64,000 nucleotides of DNA. Source: Flavobacterium sp. LC2016-23 (lineage in GTDB: Bacteria > Bacteroidota > Bacteroidia > Flavobacteriales > Flavobacteriaceae). The notes below the pieces were generated by a model. That model did no database searches and had not been told where the DNA came from. It saw nothing but the letters and a program-made list of their open reading frames with translations. Within the stretch, counting starts at the first letter, position 1. Every line of letters starts with the position of its first letter. The stretch spans positions 62,001 to 126,000 of the forward strand of contig NZ_WKKE01000006.1 in assembly GCF_009674775.1 (NCBI RefSeq), given 5' to 3'. Shown one piece after another: positions 42,246-50,165 of the stretch. A program made the translations under genes and the position numbers.

Positions 42246-42893
42246 ATGGGAACTAAAAGCGGTGCTTATCAGGATGTTTATATCAAACGGGAAGATGAAA
42301 TGGTAAGTTTGAAAAATGATGTAACAGATTTTTGTGAAAAGTACATCAAACCTGTTCATCCCGAGAATTGGGACTGGTCGGTAAGGGATTTCGAAAATCC
42401 GGAAAACGATCCAACAATTGACGAAGCGAGAGCGATTGCAGCTGTTGTTTATAACGATTTAAATAAAAATAAGGATACAGATGTTGATTTGTCTACGATG
42501 AATAATGTCGAAGCGATTAAAGCTTATTTAAATCCAAAAAGCAAATACGAAAAGTTCAATATGGAAGAATTTGCTTTTGCCTTAAAAGTCGAATTAGAAC
42601 ACGGAAGGATAAAAGATGTGAATGTAACCAGCAATCATCCGTTTCTGACTGCGATGATCGCACTGGCACATATGACCGAAAGCCTGACGTATTACAAAAG
42701 ATTAGCCGTTATGGAAGCGCAGGCTGAAATTTATGAAATCATGCGTAAAATAGAAAGTTCTGCTACAGGAAAAGAGGAATGGTATAAAGAATTAGGGAAA
42801 GCCGAACAGGAATTAAACGAAGCCAGATCCGGTCTTGCAGAACGCCTGGAAAAAATGGATGAGATTCCTCCTTTGGAAAAAATCGGGGATTAG
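42246..42893 (+). CDS. Hypothetical protein with DUF5661-like core
   Basis: 215 residues, soluble, highly charged and mostly helical. The segment FNMEEFAFALKVELEHGRIKD (near residue 105) resembles DUF5661, whose members read F-x-x-G-L-x-x-E-L-E-H-G. The N-terminal half (PENWDWSVRDFENPENDPTI) and a long C-terminal coiled-coil-like region (ELGKAEQELNEARSGLAERL) are not recognised. It sits between topoisomerase IB and the acidic protein in the stress cluster. No biochemical role is proposed. Confidence 0.7.
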   Translation: MGTKSGAYQDVYIKREDEMVSLKNDVTDFCEKYIKPVHPENWDWSVRDFENPENDPTIDEARAIAAVVYNDLNKNKDTDVDLSTMNNVEAIKAYLNPKSKYEKFNMEEFAFALKVELEHGRIKDVNVTSNHPFLTAMIALAHMTESLTYYKRLAVMEAQAEIYEIMRKIESSATGKEEWYKELGKAEQELNEARSGLAERLEKMDEIPPLEKIGD

Positions 42894-42923
42894 GTTTTTA
42901 ATACTAATACTGACTCAAAATAG

Positions 42924-42954
42924 AAAAAGCCGTTACAACATGGAACGGCTTTTT
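42924..42954. terminator. Bidirectional intrinsic terminator
   Basis: AAAAAGCCGTT (42924-42934) pairs with AACGGCTTTTT (42944-42954), between convergent genes. Confidence 0.88.
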
Positions 42955-42968
42955 ATTTTTAGCCCCGG

Positions 42969-43433
42969 TTAAAATTTTCGGGGATCATTGTCCGGATAAT
43001 TATCACCGGCGTCTTCTTCTTCTTCAATTTCATTTTCTTCAAGGTCATCTTCCAGATCATCGTCATCTTCGTCCTGATCAATATCTTCGAGATCTTCATC
43101 TGTTTCGGTAAAGTCATCGTCAACATCTTTAGGATTGTCGAATTCGTCATTTAAATCCTCATGATCGTCATCGTGTTCAATATCACCGGGAGCATGAAAG
43201 TCATCGTCCAGATCATCAATTTCATCATAATCGCCTTCATCATTGGTGATTTGTTCCTGATCCGGGATTGCTTTATTGGGATCATAACCATTGGTGGTAC
43301 GGCCATAATTTTTAACATCGTTGTAATTATGGTTTCCTTTTCTTATTTCGTCATTGCTATACAGAACTTCGTTCATGATAGCATTTTGCTTATTTAAGTT
43401 AGCAGTTCTCATTTTTTTATCTCTAGTCTCCAT
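42969..43433 (-). CDS. Highly acidic hypothetical protein
   Basis: 154 residues. The N-terminal 70 residues (KKMRTANLNKQNAIMNEVLY, GNHNYNDVKNYGRTTNGYDP) are mixed; the rest is a run of Asp/Glu-rich sequence (DDDFHAPGDIEHDDDHEDLN; DEDDDDLEDDLEENEIEEEE) ending NYPDNDPRKF. Almost certainly disordered and strongly negative. Similar acidic proteins occur in Bacteroidota stress clusters with unknown role; charge buffering, chaperoning or DNA mimicry are only possibilities. TAGATTTG on the minus strand near 43475 may be its -7 box. Confidence 0.7.
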   Translation of the reverse strand: METRDKKMRTANLNKQNAIMNEVLYSNDEIRKGNHNYNDVKNYGRTTNGYDPNKAIPDQEQITNDEGDYDEIDDLDDDFHAPGDIEHDDDHEDLNDEFDNPKDVDDDFTETDEDLEDIDQDEDDDDLEDDLEENEIEEEEDAGDNYPDNDPRKF

Positions 43434-43621
43434 GATAGTTAATTTTAATAGTTTGTTTTACAAATCTACTGCCTGATGAATACTTTTTTCTTATAGAATT
43501 TTAATTGCTAATTCTATAATTTACAGATGTTTATATTGTAATTTAAGCGAAAAAGGCTGTAACAAATTCGTTTTCATTGCATGTAATTTTACCATTATTA
43601 ATTATTCAAATAAATCATATC

Positions 43622-44197
43622 ATGGAAACTAAAAGTAAAAAACAGACTACACCAAAACAAACTGTCAAATCGGGTGTAACGAAACCAAAATCAAATGCTG
43701 CTTCAGGACTAACAGAACTTTTTGAAGATGGGCTAAAAGACATTTACTGGGCCGAGAAAGCTTTAACAAAAGCAATTCCGCTAATGGCAAAAAATGCTGC
43801 TTCTCCTGAGTTGATTGATGCCTTAAACAATCATTTGACCGAAACAGAAGAACAGATAACGCGTTTAGAAAAGGTTTTTGAATCAATCGGTAAAAAAGCA
43901 ACTGCCAAAAAATGCGATGCCATGGAAGGTTTAATTGAAGAAGGGAAAGGTATCCTCGAGGAAACTGAACCTGGCGTAGTGCGTGATGCAGGGATAATTG
44001 CAGCTGCCCAAAAAATTGAACATTATGAGATTGCCACTTACGGTACGTTAAGACAATTTGCCGAGACCCTTGGTTTTACGGAAGCCGCTGCTCTTTTGGA
44101 GGAAACATTGGATGAAGAAAAAGGAGCTGATAAAAAATTAACGGAAGTTGCCGTAGCTGCCATCAATATTGAAGCGGCGGAAGAAGATGAAAAGTAA
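43622..44197 (+). CDS. Ferritin-like DUF892 (YciF-type) protein
   Basis: 191 residues from ATG 43622 (METKSKKQTTPKQ), a basic tail followed by the YciE/YciF ferritin-like domain: LTELFEDGLKDIYWAEKALTKA, NNHLTETEEQITRLEKVFES, VRDAGIIAAAQKIEHYEIAT and AALLEETLDEEKGADKKLTE carry the four-helix carboxylate/histidine ligands of a di-metal site. Family members are induced by osmotic or general stress in other bacteria. The hairpin at 44206 ends its transcript. Confidence 0.92.
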   Translation: METKSKKQTTPKQTVKSGVTKPKSNAASGLTELFEDGLKDIYWAEKALTKAIPLMAKNAASPELIDALNNHLTETEEQITRLEKVFESIGKKATAKKCDAMEGLIEEGKGILEETEPGVVRDAGIIAAAQKIEHYEIATYGTLRQFAETLGFTEAAALLEETLDEEKGADKKLTEVAVAAINIEAAEEDEK

Positions 44198-44205
44198 GCT
44201 GCTGT

Positions 44206-44245
44206 AAAAGAAAAGTGTTGTTTTTTTACGGCACTTTTTCTTTTA
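44206..44245 (+). terminator. Intrinsic terminator after the DUF892 gene
   Basis: AAAAGAAAAGTG pairs with CACTTTTTCTTTT across a T-rich loop, followed by TATAATT. Confidence 0.65.
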
Positions 44246-44278
44246 TAATTATGTCTGTATTATAAAAATAGAATTCCC

Positions 44279-45010
44279 ATGCCCGAAGGTCCGTCAATCG
44301 TAATACTTAAAGAAGAAACACAGCAATTTACAGGACAGAAAGTAATTTCTGTTTCCGGAAATAGTGCTGTTGATATACAAAGAATAAAAGGCAAAACCAT
44401 AGCCTCTTTTAAAACCTGGGGAAAACACTTTTTGATTTGTTTTGACGATTTTACAATTAAAATTCATTTGCTCATGTTTGGCACCTATCGGATTAATGAG
44501 CGAAAAGAAACCACACCGCGATTAAGTTTGATCTTTTCGAAAGGTGAACTTAATTTTTATACCTGTTCCGTCAAAATTCTGGAAGGGGATATTAATCTTC
44601 ATTACGATTGGAGTGAGGATATAATGAATAAAAACTGGGATCCGCAAAAGGCAAAACAAAGTCTGGATAAAATTCCAAAGCAAAAGATCTGTGATGCCTT
44701 ACTCGATCAGAATATATTTTCCGGGCTGGGCAACATTATCAAAAATGAAGTTTTATACCGTTGCTATACCCATCCCGAATCTTTGGTTGGGAAAATTCCA
44801 CCCGAAAAAGTAGCAGAACTGATTAAGGAATGCTCTGTTTACAGTTTTCAGTTTTTGGAATGGAAAAAGAAATTTGAACTAAAACAGCATTGGCTTGCAC
44901 ACAGCAAAAGTGTCTGTCTGCGCTGCGATCTTCCGTTTACAAAGAAGTATACCGGAGTAAAAAAACGAAGAAGTTTCTTTTGTACCAATTGTCAAAATTT
45001 ATACCAATGA
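44279..45010 (+). CDS. Fpg/Nei-family DNA glycosylase
   Basis: 243 residues starting MPEGPSIVILKEE: after Met removal P1 is the catalytic nucleophile and E2 the acid, as in Fpg/Nei base-excision glycosylases. The H2TH region DALLDQNIFSGLGNIIKNEVLYR is near residue 145, and the C-terminal zinc finger C-x2-C ... C-x2-C reads CLRCDLPFTKKYTGVKK then CTNC. It removes oxidised bases. ATGA overlap at 45007-45010 couples translation to the DUF72 gene. Confidence 0.9.
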   Translation: MPEGPSIVILKEETQQFTGQKVISVSGNSAVDIQRIKGKTIASFKTWGKHFLICFDDFTIKIHLLMFGTYRINERKETTPRLSLIFSKGELNFYTCSVKILEGDINLHYDWSEDIMNKNWDPQKAKQSLDKIPKQKICDALLDQNIFSGLGNIIKNEVLYRCYTHPESLVGKIPPEKVAELIKECSVYSFQFLEWKKKFELKQHWLAHSKSVCLRCDLPFTKKYTGVKKRRSFFCTNCQNLYQ

Positions 45011-45720
45011 AAAAAGAGTTTTTAACCGGATGTTCGAGTTACAATAACCGCTATTGGAAAGGCATTTTCTATCCTGAAAATCTGCCCGCTTCCAAATGGT
45101 TTGATTATTATTGCCAGCATTTTGATACGTACGAAATGAATGGAACCTTTTACAAATTCCCTACCATAAGAATATTCGAAAACTGGTATAAAAAAGTCCC
45201 GGAAAATTTCCTTTTCTCCGTAAAAGCACCAAAAGAAATTACGCACATCAAAAAGTTTCAGGATTGTAAAACGTTGCTGTCTGATTTCTATGCTATTTGC
45301 GAAAATGGCCTGCGTGAAAAATTAGGACCGATATTGTTTCAGTTGCCCCCAAGCTATGATTTTACGGAAGAGAGGCTGCAAACTATTATAAAATCAGTCG
45401 ATACAAAATTTCAAAACGTAATTGAATTTAGGCATAAAAGCTGGTGGAATCAGCACGTTTGGGATGCTTTTACAGCGCATAGAATTACTTTTTGCAGTGT
45501 CAGTTATCCTGGATTGCCGGAGATGGTCTTAACGGAATTTCCAATGGTTTACGTTCGGCTGCACGGCGATAAAAAGTTGTTTTATTCCGGTTATGCAACA
45601 GAAAAATTAGAAGAAATAAAAAAGGTAATTTCAGAAGCCCCTAAAAATGCTTTTGTTTATTTTAATAATACAGCAAATGTGGAGGGGATTTTGAATGCTT
45701 TAGAATTTAAAGCGTTGTAA
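45007..45720 (+). CDS. DUF72 (YecE-like) protein
   Basis: 237 residues from ATG 45007, which overlaps the stop of the glycosylase by four bases (ATGA); a longer in-frame start lies inside the glycosylase gene and is rejected. DUF72 TIM-barrel features: GCSSYNNRYWKGIFYPENLP at the start, MNGTFYKFPTIRIFENWYKK, VKAPKEITHIKKF, FQLPPSYDF, EFRHKSWW and YVRLHGDKKLFYSGY. The biochemical role of DUF72 is not established; coupling to a base-excision glycosylase suggests a nucleic-acid repair context. Confidence 0.9.
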   Translation: MKKEFLTGCSSYNNRYWKGIFYPENLPASKWFDYYCQHFDTYEMNGTFYKFPTIRIFENWYKKVPENFLFSVKAPKEITHIKKFQDCKTLLSDFYAICENGLREKLGPILFQLPPSYDFTEERLQTIIKSVDTKFQNVIEFRHKSWWNQHVWDAFTAHRITFCSVSYPGLPEMVLTEFPMVYVRLHGDKKLFYSGYATEKLEEIKKVISEAPKNAFVYFNNTANVEGILNALEFKAL

Positions 45721-45764
45721 TTTCTTCTGTAAAAGAGAAACAAAAAAGCAAATAAGCCATTAAA

Positions 45765-45816
45765 ACGAAGGAGCAATCCTATTCCTGCATTCGCCTGAAT
45801 AGGATTGCTCCTTCGT
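45765..45816. repeat. Perfect 20-bp inverted repeat
   Basis: Arms 45765-45784 (ACGAAGGAGCAATCCTATTC) and 45797-45816 are exact complements around a 12-nt loop. There is no T run, so it is not a standard terminator, though it lies between convergent genes. Confidence 0.85.
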
Positions 45817-45851
45817 ATGAAATGAAAAAAAATATATAAAGAAGAGAAATT

Positions 45852-46352
45852 TTACAATTTCAAAGTTCCTTCAATTCCGTCATCCATGGTTTTTCCGCTT
45901 ACAAATGCAGCGGTCATTTTTGCAATGGCAACCACTTTTCCATGTTTGTTGTTCCAGTAGTAACCATCTTCAGGTACTACTTTAATCACACTCAGATTCG
46001 GATCGTCAATTCCGCCCGGCATCCAGATTTTAACAATAGGATCCCATAATTCCTCAATGATTTCGCGTTTGTAAAGAATTGTTGCTGTTCCATGTAACGT
46101 TAAAAACTTATCATGTGGGGCAGCAAAGAAGATTTCTACCTGCGGATTTAGCGTAATCTCTGCATTTTGACTGCTGTTTCGATCCGATAAGAACCATAAT
46201 TGTCCCAGTTCATCAATTTTCTGAACAGACATCGGACGAGATTGCAGTCTGATGTCTTTATATGTACAAAACATACATGTTTTTATATCTTCTGCCAGAT
46301 CTTTTATTTTATCTGCAGCAAGTTCATCTGTAAGGTCTTTATGATCTCCCAT
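45852..46352 (-). CDS. GSP26-like pyridoxamine-oxidase-fold protein
   Basis: 166 residues of the split-barrel flavin-binding class named general stress protein 26. Seen: CMFCTYKDIRLQSRPMSVQK, IDELGQLWFLSDRNSSQNAE and FFAAPHDKFLTLHGTATILY. It lacks the C-terminal PNPOx dimerisation segment, so it is probably not a true pyridoxamine oxidase but an FMN-, F420- or haem-binding relative. Convergent with the Fpg-DUF72 pair. Stress context fits its neighbours. Confidence 0.85.
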   Translation of the reverse strand: MGDHKDLTDELAADKIKDLAEDIKTCMFCTYKDIRLQSRPMSVQKIDELGQLWFLSDRNSSQNAEITLNPQVEIFFAAPHDKFLTLHGTATILYKREIIEELWDPIVKIWMPGGIDDPNLSVIKVVPEDGYYWNNKHGKVVAIAKMTAAFVSGKTMDDGIEGTLKL

Positions 46353-46747
46353 AACTTTGTTTTTTAATGTATTAATTAGTTAATTTTCATACAATAGCTA
46401 AATTCATCATTTGAATTTCAGCTATTAATTTGATAAAGATAAAGTTGAGGTTTTTACTCTTTTTTTCGGTTACAGAATTCTTATTATAAATTATGAGATT
46501 TCAATTTATTTAGGGTTGAAATTTAAAATAAAACAAGTAGTTAGAAATATTGATTGTGGTATGCCTTGCAACCTAAATGACATTTTATAGCGTATAGCAT
46601 TACAAAAAGATGTAAGCCTTTTCGCTGCGCCGTAACGTATATTTAATTTTTTAATGAGCTAAGATTTAAATGTTTTGAGTTAACTTTTTCAGGTCTGATT
46701 GATGAAATTTGAAGAACAGATTACAAAACCTATTAAAATATAAAATC
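46353..46747. other. Gene-free spacer
   Basis: An AT-rich divergent spacer between the GSP26-like gene and a small conserved gene. I see no clear TAnnTTTG box, no strong hairpin and no credible small frame. Confidence 0.5.
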
Positions 46748-47095
46748 ATGAAAAAGGAGTATTCAAAAAACGAAACCGACTATATCAAAAAATACCAGGA
46801 TGAAGGATATACGTCTAACTTCCTGTTTCAGGACGGCACTTTCTTAGATTCAGAAACTAAAAACAGTTATCAGCCGGAGGAAATATTTATTGTTGCCCAC
46901 CATCGCTACGAAGGAATGAGTGATCCTGATGATATGTCAATCTTATATGTAATAGAAACTAAAGATGAGAAAAAAGGAACGCATTTGATAGGATATGGAC
47001 CAACTGCTGATTTGGAAGAAGCAGAATTCTTTAAAGACATTCCAAAAAAGAACTATTCTAAAAATGCAGACATTAATGAAATTGCTTCAGAGTAA
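46748..47095 (+). CDS. Small conserved hypothetical protein
   Basis: 115 residues from ATG 46748 (MKKEYSKNETDYIKKYQDEG). GYTSNFLFQDGTFL, followed by EEIFIVAHHRYEGMSDPDDMSILYVIE (near 45-72) and GTHLIGYGPTADLEEAEFF, matches the small Bacteroidota family with the R-x-E-G-x-S-D-P-x-D core that is often mislabelled phosphoribosylpyrophosphate synthetase. It has no PRPP-synthetase motifs, so that name is not used. Its position in the stress cluster is the only functional hint. Confidence 0.7.
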   Translation: MKKEYSKNETDYIKKYQDEGYTSNFLFQDGTFLDSETKNSYQPEEIFIVAHHRYEGMSDPDDMSILYVIETKDEKKGTHLIGYGPTADLEEAEFFKDIPKKNYSKNADINEIASE

Positions 47096-47369
47096 TGCAT
47101 TCCGGAAGTTTACTACAAAAGACATAACTATTTTATTTTGCTGGGAAGAGCAGTTATTCAGGAGAAATTTCGGAGTAGCTGCTTTTTCATTTAAAGACTA
47201 CTAAAGTATGAATTTACGCTCAACTACAAATTTTGAAATATATCAGCAAAATTGTATAACAATTTGATTTGCAATAGTAACGAAATTTGAAATATCAAAA
47301 GCGATAAAAACCTTAAGCCGGTTTTGTACTTAAATTAATACTAATTGTTTGTTTTTAAAGAGAATCAAA
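47096..47369. promoter_or_regulatory. Spacer with palindromic AATTGTATAACAATT
   Basis: AATTGT ATA ACAATT (47250-47264) is a perfect 6+6 palindrome. It shares AATTGTATAAC with 40659-40669. Candidate operator of a stress regulon. Confidence 0.4.
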
Positions 47370-48203
47370 ATGAAAAAACTATACTTAAATACTGGTGGAA
47401 TCAATACTATTTTTACTGATCTCGAAAGTTCGTTTGAAGGAACTTTAACGGCTGATAATGAGGATTACAATTTAGCTGTCAATTCAAAGTGGGCAAAAGG
47501 GACAATCAGTGGAATGAGTTTTGAAAACAAAATGTCGTACATACAGTTTGATATGATTTTTTCCGATGAAGTAACTTTGAGTATAGAATCTTTTCAATGT
47601 GCCCCCGTTTTTTTTGCTTATTGTTCTGCCGGAAATCTGAAACATAGTTTTGGGGCTTATGGAAACAGTACCAATCTGAAAAAAGGGCAGTCCGGAATAA
47701 TGAGCAACAATACAACAATCAATAATGTTCTGTATTTTGAAAGAAACAAACCCGTTAAGATTTTATTAATCGGCGTTCCTACGGCAACATTTCAGTCGGA
47801 AGATGCTGATTTGCTTTCCAAAATATCAAAAATGTTTATTAATTCTTCAGGCAATTATGTCTATGTTGGCGCGCAAAACCATAAAATTAGTGAAAAAATA
47901 AAAGAGTTTGATTGTATTCCGCAGAAAGGGATTGTCAAAAATCTGCTTAAAAAAAGTATCCTAAGCAGTATCGTAGCGATTGAAGCGATGCAGCACAGTT
48001 CTAATTACAGCGCAATGATTACACCCATTTTAGATTTAGCAACGAAACAGATGGATGAAATCAAAAGAATATCACAGGTTAATATTTCTGAAGTATTACA
48101 TTCTATCGGACATGCAGGAAGAAATTACCTTCCAAGACTTTTCAGAGAGAAATACCAGCTTATTAATAAATACGCTCAAAATTCGTTAGCTAAAACAGCC
48201 TGA
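47370..48203 (+). CDS. AraC-like protein with a single, degenerate HTH
   Basis: 277 residues from ATG 47370 (MKKLYLNTGGINTIF). An N-terminal cupin-like region (about 1-150: FSDEVTLSIESFQCAPVFFA, NVLYFERNKPVKILLIGV) resembles AraC sensor domains. The C-terminus VNISEVLHSIGHAGRNYLPR-LFREKY strongly resembles the second AraC helix-turn-helix (G-x-x-x-x-x-Y-x-x-x-x-F-x-x-x-Y/F-G), but the first HTH and the connecting helix are not recognisable, and the protein ends 15 residues later. Two AATTGTATAAC-type sites lie in the cluster, one directly upstream. It may be an atypical regulator or a regulator partner. Confidence 0.65.
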   Translation: MKKLYLNTGGINTIFTDLESSFEGTLTADNEDYNLAVNSKWAKGTISGMSFENKMSYIQFDMIFSDEVTLSIESFQCAPVFFAYCSAGNLKHSFGAYGNSTNLKKGQSGIMSNNTTINNVLYFERNKPVKILLIGVPTATFQSEDADLLSKISKMFINSSGNYVYVGAQNHKISEKIKEFDCIPQKGIVKNLLKKSILSSIVAIEAMQHSSNYSAMITPILDLATKQMDEIKRISQVNISEVLHSIGHAGRNYLPRLFREKYQLINKYAQNSLAKTA

Positions 48204-48224
48204 TATAACCTTAACTTGTAAGAC

Positions 48225-48256
48225 AAAAAACAGCTTAAAACAAAGCTGTTTTTTTT
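48225..48256. terminator. Bidirectional intrinsic terminator
   Basis: AAAAAACAGCTT (48225-48236) pairs with AAGCTGTTTTTT (48243-48254), with T tracts on both strands between convergent genes. Confidence 0.85.
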
Positions 48257-48262
48257 ATGGGA

Positions 48263-48526
48263 TTACTTTTCCTTTTCGTAATAAATTATAAAATACACCA
48301 TTATTAAATTTAGAAAAAGAGATATGCTATTGGTGATAATGATCGGTATATCATTTTTAAGAAAACCATAAAATATCCAGGCAGCAATTCCAAAAGTGAG
48401 CACACTAAACGTTAAAAGTGAAATTTCTTTTACTTTTTTAGTTTTCCATACTTTTAAAATCTGCGGAATTACCGATAGCGTGACACATATACCGGCAAGA
48501 AGCCCGACAAAATTAATTAAATTCAT
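48263..48526 (-). CDS. SemiSWEET-type sugar transporter
   Basis: 87 residues, one triple-helix bundle: FVGLLAGICVTLSVIPQILK-VWKTK with the PQ-loop P-Q motif in TM1 (residues 20-21), ISLLTFSVLTFGIAAWIFYGF for TM2 and IIITNSISLFLNLIMVYFII for TM3. This is the exact plan of bacterial SemiSWEETs, which dimerise to move a mono- or disaccharide across the cytoplasmic membrane. The gene stands alone, convergent with the AraC-like gene. Confidence 0.92.
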   Translation of the reverse strand: MNLINFVGLLAGICVTLSVIPQILKVWKTKKVKEISLLTFSVLTFGIAAWIFYGFLKNDIPIIITNSISLFLNLIMVYFIIYYEKEK

Positions 48527-48923
48527 ATTTTTTTAAAATAAACCCGGATATTTTTAAAATGAAAGAGCACTTTAAAAGTAGCCTTAATTTTTACGAAGTA
48601 TTAACTGTATTGCCACAAAAGCTACCCTGATAAAGTGGTACGCTTTTATTTTGTACGAAAATACAGTTGCCATAATACCTGAGTTTAAAATGCGGGGCAA
48701 TTCTAATCACTTAACAATCATTGGAAATTTAATTCATTCGATCCAAACATGGGAATTATGAAACTATTTCCGTTTACGATAAAAAAAAATTTTAGTTTTT
48801 TTTTATAAATTTGGAACTTTTGTCAGCTGTTTTTTACATAACAGCAGGTATTTCCAAAATAAAAACCATTAGAAACGAATTTTAGTTTTAAAATTTAATT
48901 CAATAACGTTTTACACCAATAAA
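48527..48923. other. Spacer upstream of the signalling operon
   Basis: TAAATTTG at 48805-48812 is a -7 candidate, giving a leader of about 105 nt that contains GCTGTT ... AACAGC (48834-48855), a small hairpin. No credible small gene is seen. Confidence 0.5.
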
Positions 48924-50141
48924 ATGATATTAATCGTAGATGATATTAAGGCTAATATAATTGCCTTAAAAAAAACGCTGGAGCTGCATAATATACAGGT
49001 AGACACAGCAGAGTCCGGTGAAGAAGCGTTGAAGAAAATTTTAAAAATTGACTATTCTCTGATTATAATGGATGTTCAGATGCCGGGATTAGACGGTTTT
49101 GAAGTCGTTAAAATTCTTTCCGGAAACAAAAAGACAAAAGAAATACCCGTAATATTTTTGTCTGCCATCAGCATCGAAAAAAAGTACATCTTTAAAGGAT
49201 ATGAAACAGGTGCCGTAGATTATGTTACCAAACCGGTAGATACAGATTTACTTATTTTAAAAGTAAAAACCTTCATCAAGATTTACGAGCAGAAAAACGA
49301 ATTGAAAGTAATGAAAGATTTACTTTCAAAAGAAATTAAAATTCGAAAAGAAGCGCAGGAAAACCTCGAAATCAAAATTGCGGAAAGAACCAAAGAACTG
49401 GTTTTGAAAAATGAAGAACTGGAACTCAAAAACCACGAATTGCAGCAATTTTCCTGGGTAGTTTCCCATGATTTGAATGAGCCCCTGCGGAAGATTCAGA
49501 TATTTATCAAAATTATAAAAGAACTTTACTTAGTATCTGATGCAAAAGCAATTGATTATGTAGACCGCACGGTAAAGGCTGCCGAAAGAATGCAGACTCT
49601 TATTACAGACTTACTGGCCTATTCCAGATTATCATCAAAAGTAGAACCGGAAAAAACAGATTTAAATGTGGTTTTACAGGAAGTACTTTCCGATTTTGAT
49701 TATCTTATAGAACGTAAAAATGCGGTCATAAAAACAAGCGAACTTCCCACAATAGACAGTATTCCGAGCCAGTTGAGACAGGTATTTCAGAACCTGATTG
49801 GTAATGCCCTCAAGTTCTCCGGAAATGTAGATACCCCCCTTATTACCATTACTTCAGAATTAATTAAAACAAAAGATATTGAGGGTGAGGTTTCACCGGA
49901 CGGGAAATATTGCCGAATCATCGTTGCAGATAACGGAATTGGTTTTGATGAAATTTATCTGGATCGTATTTTTATTATTTTTCAAAGCCTGAATGATCGT
50001 CAGACTTATGAAGGTACCGGAATTGGACTGGCAATTGCTAAAAAAATAATAGAAAAACACAACGGATTAATAACGGCCAAAAGTCAATCCGGTAAGGGAG
50101 CCAGTTTTATCATGGTCTTACCGTTAAAATATGAGAATTAA
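48924..50141 (+). CDS. Receiver-histidine kinase (REC-HK), soluble
   Basis: 405 residues: REC domain (acidic D6/D7, phospho-acceptor D50 in IIMDVQMPG, lysine in VTKPVDTDLL), a coiled-coil linker, HisKA of the bacteriophytochrome-like type with H182 in SWVVSHDLNEPLRK, and HATPase with QNLIGNALKFSG and DNGIGFDE. No membrane segment. It is first in a five-gene run (gaps 24, 17, 7 and overlap), so its receiver may take phosphate from, and its kinase pass phosphate to, the hybrid kinase next door. Confidence 0.92.
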   Translation: MILIVDDIKANIIALKKTLELHNIQVDTAESGEEALKKILKIDYSLIIMDVQMPGLDGFEVVKILSGNKKTKEIPVIFLSAISIEKKYIFKGYETGAVDYVTKPVDTDLLILKVKTFIKIYEQKNELKVMKDLLSKEIKIRKEAQENLEIKIAERTKELVLKNEELELKNHELQQFSWVVSHDLNEPLRKIQIFIKIIKELYLVSDAKAIDYVDRTVKAAERMQTLITDLLAYSRLSSKVEPEKTDLNVVLQEVLSDFDYLIERKNAVIKTSELPTIDSIPSQLRQVFQNLIGNALKFSGNVDTPLITITSELIKTKDIEGEVSPDGKYCRIIVADNGIGFDEIYLDRIFIIFQSLNDRQTYEGTGIGLAIAKKIIEKHNGLITAKSQSGKGASFIMVLPLKYEN

Positions 50142-50165
50142 AATTAAATAACCGGATTAAAACCT

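Noticed and set aside
44890..45006. Longer DUF72 start inside the glycosylase gene
   Set aside because: It would overlap the conserved zinc finger of the glycosylase in another frame; the ATGA overlap start at 45007 gives the proper family N-terminus.
45765..45816. tRNA or small structured RNA gene
   Set aside because: A single perfect stem without cloverleaf, CCA end or promoter; better seen as a repeat.
46748..47095. Phosphoribosylpyrophosphate synthetase
   Set aside because: This is a common automatic label for the small R-x-E-G-x-S-D-P family, but at 115 residues the protein has no PRPP-binding motif.
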